A stretch of 64,000 nt of DNA. Origin: JADLFV01 sp964471555 (GTDB lineage Bacteria; Planctomycetota; Phycisphaerae; Phycisphaerales; Phycisphaeraceae). The stretch lies in the NCBI GenBank assembly GCA_964471555.1, contig CAYYGM010000004.1, forward strand, positions 9,878 through 73,877. The letters are read 5' to 3'. The position numbers were made by a program, and so were the translations under genes. The notes under the pieces are model-generated. The model worked only from the letters and a program-made list of their open reading frames with translations. It did no database searches and was not told the DNA's origin. Within the stretch, counting starts at the first letter, position 1, and every line of letters begins with the position of its first letter. Below, piece by piece: positions 1-8,433 of this stretch.

Positions 1-443
1 GCATATGCCACGGCTGCCTGGGCGTCGAGACGTTCGAGGTAGCCGGCGGTGATATGTCGGCCGGGGCTTTGGCCGTGAGCTTGCAGGTCGATCAGCAGCA
101 CGGCATAGCCTGCACGATGCAGGAATCGCGCACGGTTGAGCATGGACAGGCGATTGCCGCGGATCGGATGCAGCAGCACCACCGTGCCGCGGCTCTGCTG
201 TGGATCAGCAAACCAGCCGGCCAGTGTCGAGCACGATTGACTTTCAATCGCCACCGTTTCGCACGGGAAGTCCGATGGGGGCGGGCCGATGTCCTGAAGC
301 GCTGGAGCAACCAGTCGCCCGCCGACGAAGAACGCTGCCACGATCACCGTCAGTGCAAAACCGAAGCTGGTCAGCAAAGACCAACGCAGCAGTCGGTGCA
401 GGCGAGATCGACCAATGCGCAGGGCGGACATGTGCCCATCCAT
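1..443 (-). CDS. Alpha/beta hydrolase family protein (3' end beyond window)
   Basis: Reading the minus strand from an ATG at 443 (a second in-frame ATG lies at 431) gives a protein with an N-terminal basic stretch and one hydrophobic segment (about residues 20-40, LTVIVAAFFVGG), then a region typical of alpha/beta hydrolases: a TVVLLHPIRGNR strand and turn that matches the oxyanion-hole HG-type loop, an arginine-rich helix, and AVLLIDLQAHGQSPG, which matches the conserved D-x-x-G-H-G-x-S segment. The nucleophile elbow is outside the window. It is probably a membrane-anchored or exported hydrolase; the substrate cannot be told. It starts about 40 bases after the stop of the GH4 gene on the same strand, so the two may be co-transcribed. 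Confidence 0.75.
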   Translation of the reverse strand, partial: MDGHMSALRIGRSRLHRLLRWSLLTSFGFALTVIVAAFFVGGRLVAPALQDIGPPPSDFPCETVAIESQSCSTLAGWFADPQQSRGTVVLLHPIRGNRLSMLNRARFLHRAGYAVLLIDLQAHGQSPGRHITAGYLERLDAQAAVAY

Positions 444-482
444 ACGCTGGTCGTTTGCAGCAGGTTCGAGGCAGCGTTCGGC

Positions 483-1922
483 TTACTTGTAACCGGGCAG
501 GAACCTGGCCTCGGCGGCGAACAGTTCCTCGGCCATGGCGCGGATTTGCGCGGGTGTACAGCAGGCAGCAGTCAGCGGGTCCATCATCAAAGCATGGATT
601 GCGGCTTCCTTGCTGCGCTCGATGCAGGCGGTCGCGGCCAGGTCGAACACTGCCATGTTCGCGGCGCACAGGTGAGCCATCTGCGGCGGCAAGGCGCCGT
701 AGCGCGTGGGGTGAATGCCGCTGCGATCGACCATGCAGGCGACTTCCACGCAGCCGTCTCCCGGAAGATTTGTGATAAGCTTGCCGGCCTCGCCGTTACT
801 TCCGGGTGCGAAGTTCATCACGTTGCCATGGATGCGGTAGGGCGAATCTTTCTCGCGGGCTTCGATGATCCACGAGGCATATTCCCACGATCGCTCCCAG
901 CGGCTTGGCCGCTTGCCGTCGAGCATTTCCTGGCGTTCGTTGTCAGCATCCTTGCGCCACTGCGGCCAGTTGCTGGCGTAGAAGCGCGATTCACCGTCAT
1001 ACCTTTCGCGGCAATAACGAACGACCTCTTCCTTCCGGGGGCGGAAGTAGGGCAGGTATTCGCTCAGGTGGCCGCTGGATTCGGTGATGAACGCGCCCAT
1101 CTGCAGCATCATTTCCTTGCGCACCAGATCTTTGTCTTCCGGATCGACCAGGTTGCCGGCCAGATCCTGCCGCGCCTTGTCCATCAGCACCGGGTACAGA
1201 TCGCGCCCGAGGTGCTCGAACTGCGTGAACCACGCCAGGTGGTTAATGCCGGCACACTGCCATGTGACTTCCTCGATGGGCACGCCGGCCCGCTTGGCCA
1301 GTCTGTTGCTGGTGCCCTGCACCGAGTGACACAGACCGACGACGGGAATGCGGCGGCTGCGCCCGGCGGCCAGGCACATGATGTTCATCGGGTTGGTGTA
1401 GTTGAGCATCCACGCCTTGGGGCACAGACGCTCGGCATCGGCGAGAATTTCGAGGAACACGGGCACCGTGCGCAGGGCCTTGAACAGGCCGCCGGGGCCG
1501 ATGGTGTCGCCGATGCACTGATCGATGCCGTACTTGAGCGGAATGTCATTGTCGAACGCCACGCACTCGACGCCGCTGACCTCGACGCAGCAGACCAGGT
1601 AATCGCTGTCAGCCATCACTTGCGTGCGGTCGGTGGATGCGGTGACGGACCAGCCGCTCTTGCCGCGCTCGTTGAGCATGAGCTGGATGAGCTTGTGCAT
1701 GGTTTCGAGGCGAAGGGTGTCGATGTCAACCAATGCGATTTCGCCCTTGTCCGCGCCGTCGATGTGCAGCACGTCGTTGAGCAGGCGCGGGGTGAACATG
1801 GACCCGGCCCCGAGCATGGTGATCTTGATGGGGCGCAGGAAGCGGCCGGGCAGGCTCATGGGGCGGTCCGCATTCTGGGTGTGGGCGGCGTGGCCCTGGG
1901 GTTTGGTGGGGGCGGCGGTCAT
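483..1922 (-). CDS. Glycoside hydrolase family 4, alpha-galactosidase-like
   Basis: 479 residues. GH4 enzymes cleave glycosides by an NAD- and Mn-dependent oxidation/elimination route. The N-terminal Rossmann segment is KITMLGAGSMFTPRL, which matches the GH4 G-x-G-S dinucleotide motif. The metal-binding motif reads CHSVQ near residue 198; in GH4 the CHSV form is typical of alpha-galactosidases (MelA type), whereas CN-x-P marks phospho-glycosidases. The motif MLNYTNPMNI and the AGINHLAWF segment (metal-ligand His) are also in place. About 25 extra residues precede the Rossmann fold, so the true start could be an in-frame Met near residue 22. It is divergent from an AraC-family regulator, which probably controls it. 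The substrate (melibiose-type galactosides) is inferred from the motif only. Confidence 0.9.
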   Translation of the reverse strand: MTAAPTKPQGHAAHTQNADRPMSLPGRFLRPIKITMLGAGSMFTPRLLNDVLHIDGADKGEIALVDIDTLRLETMHKLIQLMLNERGKSGWSVTASTDRTQVMADSDYLVCCVEVSGVECVAFDNDIPLKYGIDQCIGDTIGPGGLFKALRTVPVFLEILADAERLCPKAWMLNYTNPMNIMCLAAGRSRRIPVVGLCHSVQGTSNRLAKRAGVPIEEVTWQCAGINHLAWFTQFEHLGRDLYPVLMDKARQDLAGNLVDPEDKDLVRKEMMLQMGAFITESSGHLSEYLPYFRPRKEEVVRYCRERYDGESRFYASNWPQWRKDADNERQEMLDGKRPSRWERSWEYASWIIEAREKDSPYRIHGNVMNFAPGSNGEAGKLITNLPGDGCVEVACMVDRSGIHPTRYGALPPQMAHLCAANMAVFDLAATACIERSKEAAIHALMMDPLTAACCTPAQIRAMAEELFAAEARFLPGYK

Positions 1923-2021
1923 GACAATCCTCGTGCAAATTGTGATATCACTTCAGGCAGGGTTTTCATTATACCGTGGAAACAGTGGATGCAAAAGCCG
2001 TAAGTACGTACAATATTTGAC
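1923..2021. promoter_or_regulatory. Divergent intergenic region between GH4 gene and araC-type regulator
   Basis: This 99-base gap separates two divergent genes and is AT-richer than either. It contains a perfect 8-base palindrome GTACGTAC at 2004-2011, ten bases before the regulator start. No clear -35/-10 pair or Shine-Dalgarno sequence is visible for either gene. Placement of promoters and the regulator operator here is inferred from gene layout. Confidence 0.35.
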
Positions 2022-2837
2022 ATGGCCGATCTGGCGGCGATCAATCCGAAGGTGCTCTGGCTGGTCGGGCCATTCATGGCGGACCAGGTCGTGCGGCCGC
2101 GCGCGACCTACGGCTACGATAACCGGGATCGCAGTCCGGCGGGCACCGTGGTGGCCCAGTTGACGCTGGAGGGGCAACTGCAATTTCAAGATGTCGAAGG
2201 CCCCGAGCAAACGGTCAGCCCGGGACAGTTGCTGCTGTATGCATTCGGTGAGCCGACGTCCTACTGGCTGCCCGACAAACGGGCGGGCAACTATCGTTGC
2301 GCCTGGTGCTGTCTGGAGGGGCCGGGCTTGCTGGAGCGCATCAATGAGCATCGCCGGCAGTTCGGGTCGATGGTTGATACGGGGCGCTCGGCGCTGCGCC
2401 GCTGTTTTGATCGAATGCTCATGTTAGCGCGGCAGCGCGATCAACACACGTTGCTGGAGCAGGACGAAGCGGTGCATCGTTTTGTGATGGAATTAGATAA
2501 GGCCGGTGAAAAGAGCCGGGCCGCGAACCTGACGCCGGTGGAGGCCGCGGTGGGGCGCTTGTTGCGCGAGCCGTGTCGGCCGTGGTCACTCAAGGATGTG
2601 GCGGCCGAACACGGCTGCACACGCGAACACCTGACGCGCGTCTTCCATCAAACCACGGGGCAGCCGCCCGCGGCATACCTGTCACAGGCTCGTTTGAACC
2701 GCGCCATCGATCTGCTGTCACACACCGATCTGCCGCTGAGCGAAGTGGCGCGACAGTCGGGCTACGCCAGTTTGCACACCATGGCCCGTCACGTGCGCAC
2801 CGCTACCGGCAAACCACCGGGTGCGCTGCGACGGTGA
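2022..2837 (+). CDS. AraC family transcriptional regulator
   Basis: 271 residues. The first about 160 residues look like a cupin-type AraC ligand-sensing domain (it contains a segment SPGQLLLYAFGEPTSY like the sugar-binding arm and barrel of AraC regulators). The C-terminal about 100 residues carry two helix-turn-helix motifs: WSLKDVAAEHGCTREHLTRV and LPLSEVARQSGYASLHTMAR, followed by the conserved GKPPGALRR ending (compare G-x-x-P-x-x-Y/L-R). It is divergent from the GH4 galactosidase-like gene across a 99-base gap, so it is likely the sugar-responsive activator of that gene. The ATG at 2022 has no obvious Shine-Dalgarno sequence. Confidence 0.92.
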   Translation: MADLAAINPKVLWLVGPFMADQVVRPRATYGYDNRDRSPAGTVVAQLTLEGQLQFQDVEGPEQTVSPGQLLLYAFGEPTSYWLPDKRAGNYRCAWCCLEGPGLLERINEHRRQFGSMVDTGRSALRRCFDRMLMLARQRDQHTLLEQDEAVHRFVMELDKAGEKSRAANLTPVEAAVGRLLREPCRPWSLKDVAAEHGCTREHLTRVFHQTTGQPPAAYLSQARLNRAIDLLSHTDLPLSEVARQSGYASLHTMARHVRTATGKPPGALRR

Positions 2838-2852
2838 ATGACATTTTTAGAA

Positions 2853-2965
2853 CCCTCTCCCCCTGGGAGAGGGCAGGGTGAGGGCGGAATAACCCATGGT
2901 GTGTTTGCAGGGTGAGAGTACAAGCACTTCGGCCCTCACCCCAACCCTCTCCCAAGGGGAGAGGG
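2853..2965. repeat. Palindromic repeat, CCCTCTCCCC word family
   Basis: Two arms, 2853-2885 and 2933-2965, are near-perfect inverted copies built on the words ccctctcccc, gggagaggg and gggtgaggg; each arm is itself a small hairpin. The gap between araC-type gene and cysS (convergent) is filled by it. A related single arm is at 54381-54414. It could act as a bidirectional terminator or be a dispersed mobile repeat. Confidence 0.85.
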
Positions 2966-2972
2966 GGCAGCA

Positions 2973-4454
2973 TCAGGCCAGTTTCTTGGTGGCTACCGTC
3001 CCGTCCTTGGTGGTCTTGACGTCGTAGCCGGCCTCGATGAGCTGCTTGCGAACGGCGTCGGCGGCGGCGTAGTCCTTGGCGGCGCGGGCGGCGTCGAGTT
3101 GTTTGCATAGCGCAGTGGCATCCGATTCATCGGCTTGCGACGTCGGCAGCACGCCCAGCACGTCATCGATGCGGCGCAGTACCCCCGGCAGTTCGTCGTC
3201 CGCCTTCTGCATGCGCTCGAATACGACCGCCAACGCGCCGGCGATGTTCAGGTCGTCAGCCAATGGTTCGAGGAACGCCTGCACGTCGGGATGATCGATC
3301 GCAACAGGCGCCACGTCACCGCCGCTTGCGGCTTCGCGCAGGCGACGGATGGCACTGGCGGAATCTTCCAGGCCTTTGCGAGTGAAGTCAGCGTTCTTGC
3401 GGTAGTGCGTTTTGAGCAGTTCGTAGCGCACCACGGCCGGGTCCACTTGGCGGCCGGTGACGCGGCCTTCCAGCACGTCGCGCACGGTGTAGAAGTTGCC
3501 TTTGCTCTTGGACATCTTCTCGCCTTCGACGCGCAGGAAGCGGGAGTGCATCCAGTAGCGGGCGAAGGCGGGTTGATGGGTGGCGCCGCGGGACTGGGCG
3601 ATTTCGCATTCGTGATGGGGGAAGATGTTGTCTTCGCCGCCGGTGTGGATGTCGATGACATCGCGGCCGAGTGCGGTGCGGGCCATGGCGGAGCATTCGA
3701 TGTGCCAGCCGGGATAGCCGACGCCCCAGGGTGATTCCCACTTCATGATGTGTGTGGGGTCGGGCTTCCAGAGCAGGAAGTCGGCGGGATGTTTTTTGAC
3801 GGCCTGATGCTCATCCTGCACGCGGCCGCCGGCTCCGCCGCGCAGTTTGTCGAGCGTGTTGCCGGACAGTTGCCCGTATTCGGGGAAGGACTGGACGTCG
3901 TAGTAAACGCAGCCGTCGGAAGCGCGGTAGGCGTGGCCGTTCTCGACGAGGCGAAGGATGATTTCGATCATGCGTCCGACGTGCTCGGTGGCGCGGGGCA
4001 TGTTCTGGGGTATGCCTTTTTCATTTCGGGGGTCATCCGCGATTTTCAGGTGCAGGGCTTTGGCGTCTTCGATGAAGGCGCGGATGAAGTATTCAGCGAC
4101 CTGATAGGGATCATCGGGATCGTCGACCGCCCCCGGAAGTGTCTTGCCGGACTTTTTGGCTTCCTTGAGTCTCCGGGCCGCGGCCTGCATTTTGTCTTCA
4201 CCGCCGCCGTCCGCCAAGTCGTCCTGGGTCATGTGGCCGACGTCGGTGATGTTCATCACCTGATGGACCTTGAGGCCGGCCAGTTCGAGGGTGCGGCGCA
4301 GCAGGTCAGCGAAGACGAAGGTGCGGAAGTTGCCGATGTGGGCAAAGTCATAGACCGTCGGCCCGCAGTTGTACATGGTGACCTGGCCGGGCTCGATCGG
4401 CTGGAACGGCTCAACGCGGCCGGTCAGGGTGTTGTGGAAACGAAGTTGAGGCAT
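2973..4454 (-). CDS. cysS: Cysteinyl-tRNA synthetase
   Basis: 493 residues from the ATG at 4454, the usual class I CysRS length. The start MPQLRFHNTLTGRVEPF matches family N-termini; further upstream in-frame codons lie in repeat DNA and were rejected. Visible motifs: NCGPTVYDFAHIGNFRTF, holding the first zinc-ligand Cys and the HIGH-type HIGN signature; GWHIECSAMA and HHECEIAQS, holding the other zinc ligands; and GEKMSKSKGNF, the KMSKS loop. The C-terminal helical anticodon-binding region ends DAVRKQLIEAGYDVKTTKDG. It acts in the cytoplasm, charging tRNA-Cys. It is convergent with the AraC-type gene across a palindromic repeat and separated from the downstream-strand CNNM gene by another repeat. 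Confidence 0.98.
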   Translation of the reverse strand: MPQLRFHNTLTGRVEPFQPIEPGQVTMYNCGPTVYDFAHIGNFRTFVFADLLRRTLELAGLKVHQVMNITDVGHMTQDDLADGGGEDKMQAAARRLKEAKKSGKTLPGAVDDPDDPYQVAEYFIRAFIEDAKALHLKIADDPRNEKGIPQNMPRATEHVGRMIEIILRLVENGHAYRASDGCVYYDVQSFPEYGQLSGNTLDKLRGGAGGRVQDEHQAVKKHPADFLLWKPDPTHIMKWESPWGVGYPGWHIECSAMARTALGRDVIDIHTGGEDNIFPHHECEIAQSRGATHQPAFARYWMHSRFLRVEGEKMSKSKGNFYTVRDVLEGRVTGRQVDPAVVRYELLKTHYRKNADFTRKGLEDSASAIRRLREAASGGDVAPVAIDHPDVQAFLEPLADDLNIAGALAVVFERMQKADDELPGVLRRIDDVLGVLPTSQADESDATALCKQLDAARAAKDYAAADAVRKQLIEAGYDVKTTKDGTVATKKLA

Positions 4455-4473
4455 GGCCCCATGATACATGGGG

Positions 4474-4557
4474 AAATTCGAATGACGAAATACGAAATTC
4501 GAAACAATGACGAATGTTCCAATGATGAATGACGAAACCTGAAGCATTCGTCATTCG
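4474..4557. repeat. Palindromic repeat, ATTCGAATGACGAA word family
   Basis: The stretch between cysS start and the end of the CNNM-family gene consists of the words attcgaatgacgaa, tacgaaattcgaa and aatgatgaatgacgaa, closed on the right by attcgtcattcg in inverted orientation. The same words recur at 33961-34030 and 57396-57415. Confidence 0.8.
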
Positions 4558-4572
4558 CGGCCCAGCCGCGCG

Positions 4573-5844
4573 TCATTCTTCGCTGGTGGGCACGATTTTT
4601 TCCACGCGGACGCGGGTGACTTTGGTGCGTTCAGCCGCGGTGACTGTGAACACACAGCCGTCGGCTTCGAAGTGTTCGCCGCGGGCGGGGATGCGGCCGA
4701 GGGTGCTGATGACGAAGCCGCCGATGGTGTCGTAGTCCTCGTTCTCGGGCAGGTGCAGGTCCAGTTCGTCGTTGAGCTGATCGATGCGCAGGCGGCCGTC
4801 AGCTTCGAAGTTGTGCTCGTCGATGCGATCGACGCCGGGCTCGGTTTCGCTGTGCTCGTATTCGTCCTGGATGTCGCCGACGATTTCCTCCAGCACGTCC
4901 TCGATGGTGACCAGCCCCGCGGTGCCGCCGTACTCATCGAGCACCATGGCGGCGTGGACCTTGCGGGTCTTGAACTCGGCCAGCAGTTCATGCACTTTTT
5001 TGCTGGCGGGGACGAAGAACGGCTCACGCAGCACGCGGCGCAGATCGAACGGCTCCTGCTCGCCCAAGAAACGAATCAGATCCTTGACGTAGAGAATGCC
5101 CACCACGTGATCGAGGCTTTCCTCGTACACCGGGATGCGGCTGTGTCCGAAGGCCTGCACCTCCTGCTTGACCTGTTCGAGCGTGCTGTTGACATCGATG
5201 CCCTGCACGTCGGTGCGCGGGGTCATCACTTCCGCCACATCGGTGCCGGGCAGATCGAAGACGGCTTCGAGCATTTGTTTCTGAGCGTCGTTGACGTCGC
5301 CAGCCTTGTCGCGGTCTTCGACCACGGTGAGCACTTCGTCGCTCAGTTCGTTTTCCTCATTCTGCGTCAGGTCAACGCCGCTGATACGACGGATCACGGG
5401 ATCGAACAGGTGCAGGGCCGCGATGAACGGGCGCAATGCGGTGTACATGCCGGCCAGCAGGGGCAGCGATCGAGCCAGCAGCGGCTCGGACAGGTAGTTG
5501 CTCCAACTGGTGGGGATGGCCACGGCAAACACGCTGACCAGAGTGGAGGCGATGAGGAAAGCGGTCATGTAACGCAGGATGAGCGACGTATCGCCCAGCC
5601 GGTGTTCGATGTCGTAGAGCACGGCCAGCAGCACGAGCATGTTGAGCGCGGCGCGGAAGACGCCGGTCATCAGGACGTAAGCGGTGGCGTGCTCATGCAG
5701 GGCGTCGAGGCGATGGGTCTGGTTTCGGCGTTCCAACAGGTCGTTGAGGCGGGAGCGGCTGTATCGCTTCAGCGCCATGTTGAGGGCGGCGAAATAGCAG
5801 ACCGCGGCACTGGAGGCCAGTGCGATCCACAGGGCGGCGCTCAT
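4573..5844 (-). CDS. CNNM/HlyC-CorC family membrane protein
   Basis: 423 residues. The N-terminal about 185 residues form a DUF21/CNNM-type membrane domain with several hydrophobic segments (e.g. AVCYFAALNMAL, FRAALNMLVLLAVLY). Then comes a pair of CBS domains: VAEVMTPRTDVQGIDVN opens the first (the M-T-P-R signature), and a second covers VHAAMVLDEYGGTAGLVTIE, with the D-E-Y-G-G motif. The last about 85 residues are a CorC_HlyC transporter-associated domain. Members are linked to Mg or other cation transport and are often miscalled hemolysins. The gene overlaps ybeY by 4 bases (ATGA), a neighbour pairing seen in many bacteria (ybeY-ybeX). Confidence 0.93.
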   Translation of the reverse strand: MSAALWIALASSAAVCYFAALNMALKRYSRSRLNDLLERRNQTHRLDALHEHATAYVLMTGVFRAALNMLVLLAVLYDIEHRLGDTSLILRYMTAFLIASTLVSVFAVAIPTSWSNYLSEPLLARSLPLLAGMYTALRPFIAALHLFDPVIRRISGVDLTQNEENELSDEVLTVVEDRDKAGDVNDAQKQMLEAVFDLPGTDVAEVMTPRTDVQGIDVNSTLEQVKQEVQAFGHSRIPVYEESLDHVVGILYVKDLIRFLGEQEPFDLRRVLREPFFVPASKKVHELLAEFKTRKVHAAMVLDEYGGTAGLVTIEDVLEEIVGDIQDEYEHSETEPGVDRIDEHNFEADGRLRIDQLNDELDLHLPENEDYDTIGGFVISTLGRIPARGEHFEADGCVFTVTAAERTKVTRVRVEKIVPTSEE

Positions 5845-6293
5845 GGTGCTGTTTCTCCACGGGCGAACGTCGGGCCCACGCCGATGACGGCCAGTAGTTG
5901 GTCTTCGCGCTGGTGCATGCGGCGGCGGGCGGCTGGTTCATGGTCATCTTCGCCCAGCAGGTGCAGCAGGCCGTGCACGGCATAGAGCAACGCTTCGCGG
6001 CGGGTGTCGTGGCCGCGGCTGGCAGCCTGGCGGGCGGCGACGTCGAGGCAGATGGCAATGTCAGCTTCCAGTTCGTCTTCGGGCTCGTCGCGCAAGTCGA
6101 AGCTGAGCACGTCGGTGGGGCCGGGTTTGTGCTTGTAGCGGCGGTGCAGGTCGGCCATGGCGGCATCGTCGAGGACCAGCAGGTTGACGTGGCCGCGGCG
6201 CAGGCCGGCCTGCTCGGCGACCTGGCGCAGTTTGCCGGGGAGCCAGCGGCGCAGGGGGGGCTGGACGTCGGAGGTTTGCAGCGTGAGCGTCAC
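5841..6293 (-). CDS. ybeY: rRNA maturation endoribonuclease YbeY
   Basis: About 150 residues from a GTG at 6293. The metal-binding signature H-G-x-L-H-L-x-G-x-D-H is present as HGLLHLLGEDDH, followed by MHQREDQLLA. The core motif TDVLSFDLRDEP is also typical. YbeY is a zinc-dependent endonuclease acting in 16S rRNA 3' maturation and ribosome quality control. The start is uncertain: a TTG at 6386 overlaps the stop of the upstream kinase gene (TTGA), adding 31 poorly conserved residues, but the GTG start gives the family-typical N-terminus and length. It overlaps the CNNM gene by 4 bases, so the two are probably translated together. Confidence 0.92.
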   Translation of the reverse strand: MTLTLQTSDVQPPLRRWLPGKLRQVAEQAGLRRGHVNLLVLDDAAMADLHRRYKHKPGPTDVLSFDLRDEPEDELEADIAICLDVAARQAASRGHDTRREALLYAVHGLLHLLGEDDHEPAARRRMHQREDQLLAVIGVGPTFARGETAP

Positions 6294-6382
6294 GGTGAGG
6301 CTGCCATCGCGGGGCGAGGGAGGGCGGCGGTTTGAATGGGCACGGGGCACGGGCAAAGCGTAGCTCAGATCAGGGAAGAGAT

Positions 6383-6811
6383 TCAACCTTTGGGTTTGCG
6401 GCAGGATCGGGTTTTGATCATGGTCAGACAGCGGCCGCAGTCGCTGAAGGTCACCTTGGTCATGTAGGAGCGGATGAGCATGACGCCACGGCCGTGGGGG
6501 CGGGTGAGGTTTTTCCTGGTGGTCGGGTCGGGCAGGGAATCGGGCAGGAAGCCTTCGCCTTCATCGCGGACGCAGATTTTCACTTGCTTGTCGGTGACGG
6601 AGTACTCGATGGTGACGTGTTTGGAGGGATCGTTGTGGTTGCCGTGACGGATGGCGTTGGAGACGGCTTCGTCGAGGGCGAGGCGAATGGCGAAGATGGC
6701 GTCGCGGTCGTAGTCAGCTTGGCGCACGGGGCGCAGGACAGCTTCCTGCACGCGCGAGATTTCATCCAGGTTACTGGGGATCACCATGCGGGTTGTCGCT
6801 GCAGCGCCCAT
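6383..6811 (-). CDS. Anti-sigma factor kinase (RsbW/SpoIIAB-like HATPase)
   Basis: 142 residues. A GHKL/HATPase_c domain shows the N-box DEAVSNAIRHGNH, the G1 box VRDEGEGF and the G2-like segment RPHGRGVMLIRS. These are the marks of RsbW-type serine kinases that bind a sigma factor and phosphorylate an STAS antagonist. The STAS partner is encoded immediately upstream on the same strand (6844-7206), so this is a complete partner-switching pair. No sigma factor gene is adjacent in the window, so the target is unknown. The start at 6811 is ATG; an in-frame ATG at 6787 is an alternative. Confidence 0.9.
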   Translation of the reverse strand: MGAAATTRMVIPSNLDEISRVQEAVLRPVRQADYDRDAIFAIRLALDEAVSNAIRHGNHNDPSKHVTIEYSVTDKQVKICVRDEGEGFLPDSLPDPTTRKNLTRPHGRGVMLIRSYMTKVTFSDCGRCLTMIKTRSCRKPKG

Positions 6812-6843
6812 GAATCAGCCGAGGCCCCGCGCTCCGTGTGGGA

Positions 6844-7206
6844 TCACTTGAAAGTCGCCATCGCGTCTTCAGGCGTTTCGTGGATCTGAAAAAGCTTGTT
6901 GAGCTTGGTGATGACGAACACTTCGTAGATCTGCGGGTCGATGGAGCACAGCCGCAGTTGTCCGCCGCGTTGTTTGACTTTGTTGTTGATGGTGATCAGC
7001 GTGCCCAGAGCAGCCGAGGAAAGGTGCTCGACATTCTGGAAGTTCAACAGCAGCTTGGGGGCTGTGGAACGTTCGATGATGGCAGCCACTTCGTCGCCGA
7101 TCTGCTGGATGGAGGCCTCTTCCAGAATGTTGCGATCGACGAACCCGATGCGGCTGATGCCGCCTTCTTCCTGGCTGACGATCAGGCGTGAATCCGTACC
7201 GGCCAT
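6844..7206 (-). CDS. Anti-sigma factor antagonist (STAS domain, RsbV/SpoIIAA-like)
   Basis: 120 residues forming a single STAS domain. The phosphorylation-site segment reads VEHLSSAALGTLI: the serine aligning with SpoIIAA Ser58 is kept, but the preceding Asp of the usual D-S-x-G is Leu and the Gly is Ala. It is expected to be phosphorylated by the kinase encoded 33 bases downstream and, when unphosphorylated, to release a sigma factor. It is divergent from the LysM gene at 7340. Confidence 0.9.
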   Translation of the reverse strand: MAGTDSRLIVSQEEGGISRIGFVDRNILEEASIQQIGDEVAAIIERSTAPKLLLNFQNVEHLSSAALGTLITINNKVKQRGGQLRLCSIDPQIYEVFVITKLNKLFQIHETPEDAMATFK

Positions 7207-7339
7207 GGACCGTTCTCCATAAAGCGTTACCGTGCAAGGGGCAACGTATCGCCGCCGCCCGAGGGTGTCAAGATCGGCCGTTCACTTGGCCCCCGCGGCC
7301 GGGCCCGTTACGATATCTACATCGGCAGGGAGGCTATTC

Positions 7340-8314
7340 ATGAAAAGCTCGTACAAGATATCTCTGATCGTGGCCGCGGTGCTGTGCGTGATCGTGCTGG
7401 TCTATTACAGCGGGCAAGACTCGCCCGATCAGCCCTCAGGCCCTATCGCCACGTTGCCCGAACCCGAGGCTGGAACCAGCACCACGGCCGCTGCCAATAG
7501 TAGCAGCCAGACCACAGCCAAACCCGCCGGCGCGGGCGCTGTCACTACCGATAAGTCGGCTGAACCCGCCGGCGAGAAGAACCTGTCCAACGACCTCAAG
7601 CAGCGCCTCGCCGCCCTCCGCCAGGAAACCCCCGCCCCCGCCCCCGGAAGTAGCGCCGCCCCAGGAAGTGAAAGCGCAGCGTCAACTCAGCCAAACCCGA
7701 TACCCGATACCCGAACCCCGAAACCCGATGCCGTGCCCGAACTGCGTCTGGATGGCCACGTGCCCGCCCCCGGAAGTGCGCCAACCAGTAGTGCCACCGC
7801 ACTCGGTAGTGCCACTTCCACCACTGCCGCGCCGGCCGGACTGCCGGGGCCGTTCGATCATCTGCGGAGCAACACCGCTCCTACCGCGACACCCCCCGTT
7901 CCCCCCACGCCTGCGCCCAAGCCGGTTGCTGCCAGTTACACCATCAAGGCCGGCGACACCTTCTCCTCGATTGCAGCGGACAAGCTCGGTGATGAGAAGT
8001 ACTGGCAGCAGATCGCCCAGGCCAACCCCACCGTCGATCCGCAAAAGCTGAAGGTCGGCCAGGTTATCCGCCTGCCCACGCCCGGAAGCAGTGACGCAAG
8101 CAGCACCACCAGTGACAGCTCTTCCACCGGCAAGCCCGCGTACGTGGTCAAGGCCGGCGACACGCTCTCCAGCATTGCTGACCATTACTACGGTGACAGC
8201 GGCCTGTGGAGCACCATCTACAGCGCCAATAAATCCAAGATCGGCTCCAACCCCGACAAACTCAAAGCGGGCATGGAGCTGACCATTCCGCCGGCGCCCA
8301 AGGGTGCGCGGTGA
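7340..8314 (+). CDS. Membrane-anchored protein with two LysM domains
   Basis: 324 residues from the ATG at 7340, preceded by a GGCAGGGAGG ribosome binding site at 7324-7333. Residues about 5-25 are a single membrane segment (ISLIVAAVLCVIVLVYY). A long Ala/Pro/Ser/Thr-rich linker covers about residues 30-195. Two LysM domains follow: the first opens YTIKAGDTFSSIAADKLGD (about residue 200) and the second opens YVVKAGDTLSSIADHYYGD (about residue 270). LysM binds N-acetylglucosamine-containing glycans such as peptidoglycan, so this protein probably links the inner membrane to the wall. A specific function is not evident. Confidence 0.9.
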   Translation: MKSSYKISLIVAAVLCVIVLVYYSGQDSPDQPSGPIATLPEPEAGTSTTAAANSSSQTTAKPAGAGAVTTDKSAEPAGEKNLSNDLKQRLAALRQETPAPAPGSSAAPGSESAASTQPNPIPDTRTPKPDAVPELRLDGHVPAPGSAPTSSATALGSATSTTAAPAGLPGPFDHLRSNTAPTATPPVPPTPAPKPVAASYTIKAGDTFSSIAADKLGDEKYWQQIAQANPTVDPQKLKVGQVIRLPTPGSSDASSTTSDSSSTGKPAYVVKAGDTLSSIADHYYGDSGLWSTIYSANKSKIGSNPDKLKAGMELTIPPAPKGAR

Positions 8315-8321
8315 GAATAGT

Positions 8322-8433
8322 AGTTGGTTGATGGTTCTTGGTTGTTGGTCTTTGGTTTGTGGTTGTTGGTTGCTCTGACAAGATCCGCGCATGACTTTCG
8401 AAACCAACAACCATCAACCAACAACCAACAACC
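8322..8433. repeat. Palindromic repeat, GGTTGTTGGT word family, running into a coding region
   Basis: The left part (8322-8371) iterates ggttgttggt-like words. The right part (8402-8433) iterates the complement accaacaacc. The right arm lies inside the oxidoreductase gene and encodes residues 4-14 of that protein. Confidence 0.85.

Noticed and set aside
54..2003. A 649-codon open frame on the plus strand across the GH4 gene
   Set aside because: It is antisense to a clear GH4 gene, and such long antisense frames are expected in GC-rich DNA. It shows no protein motifs.
8322..8433. Iterated words that at first sight resemble a CRISPR or tandem repeat array
   Set aside because: There are no regular spacers; the units are short, imperfect and arranged as inverted arms.
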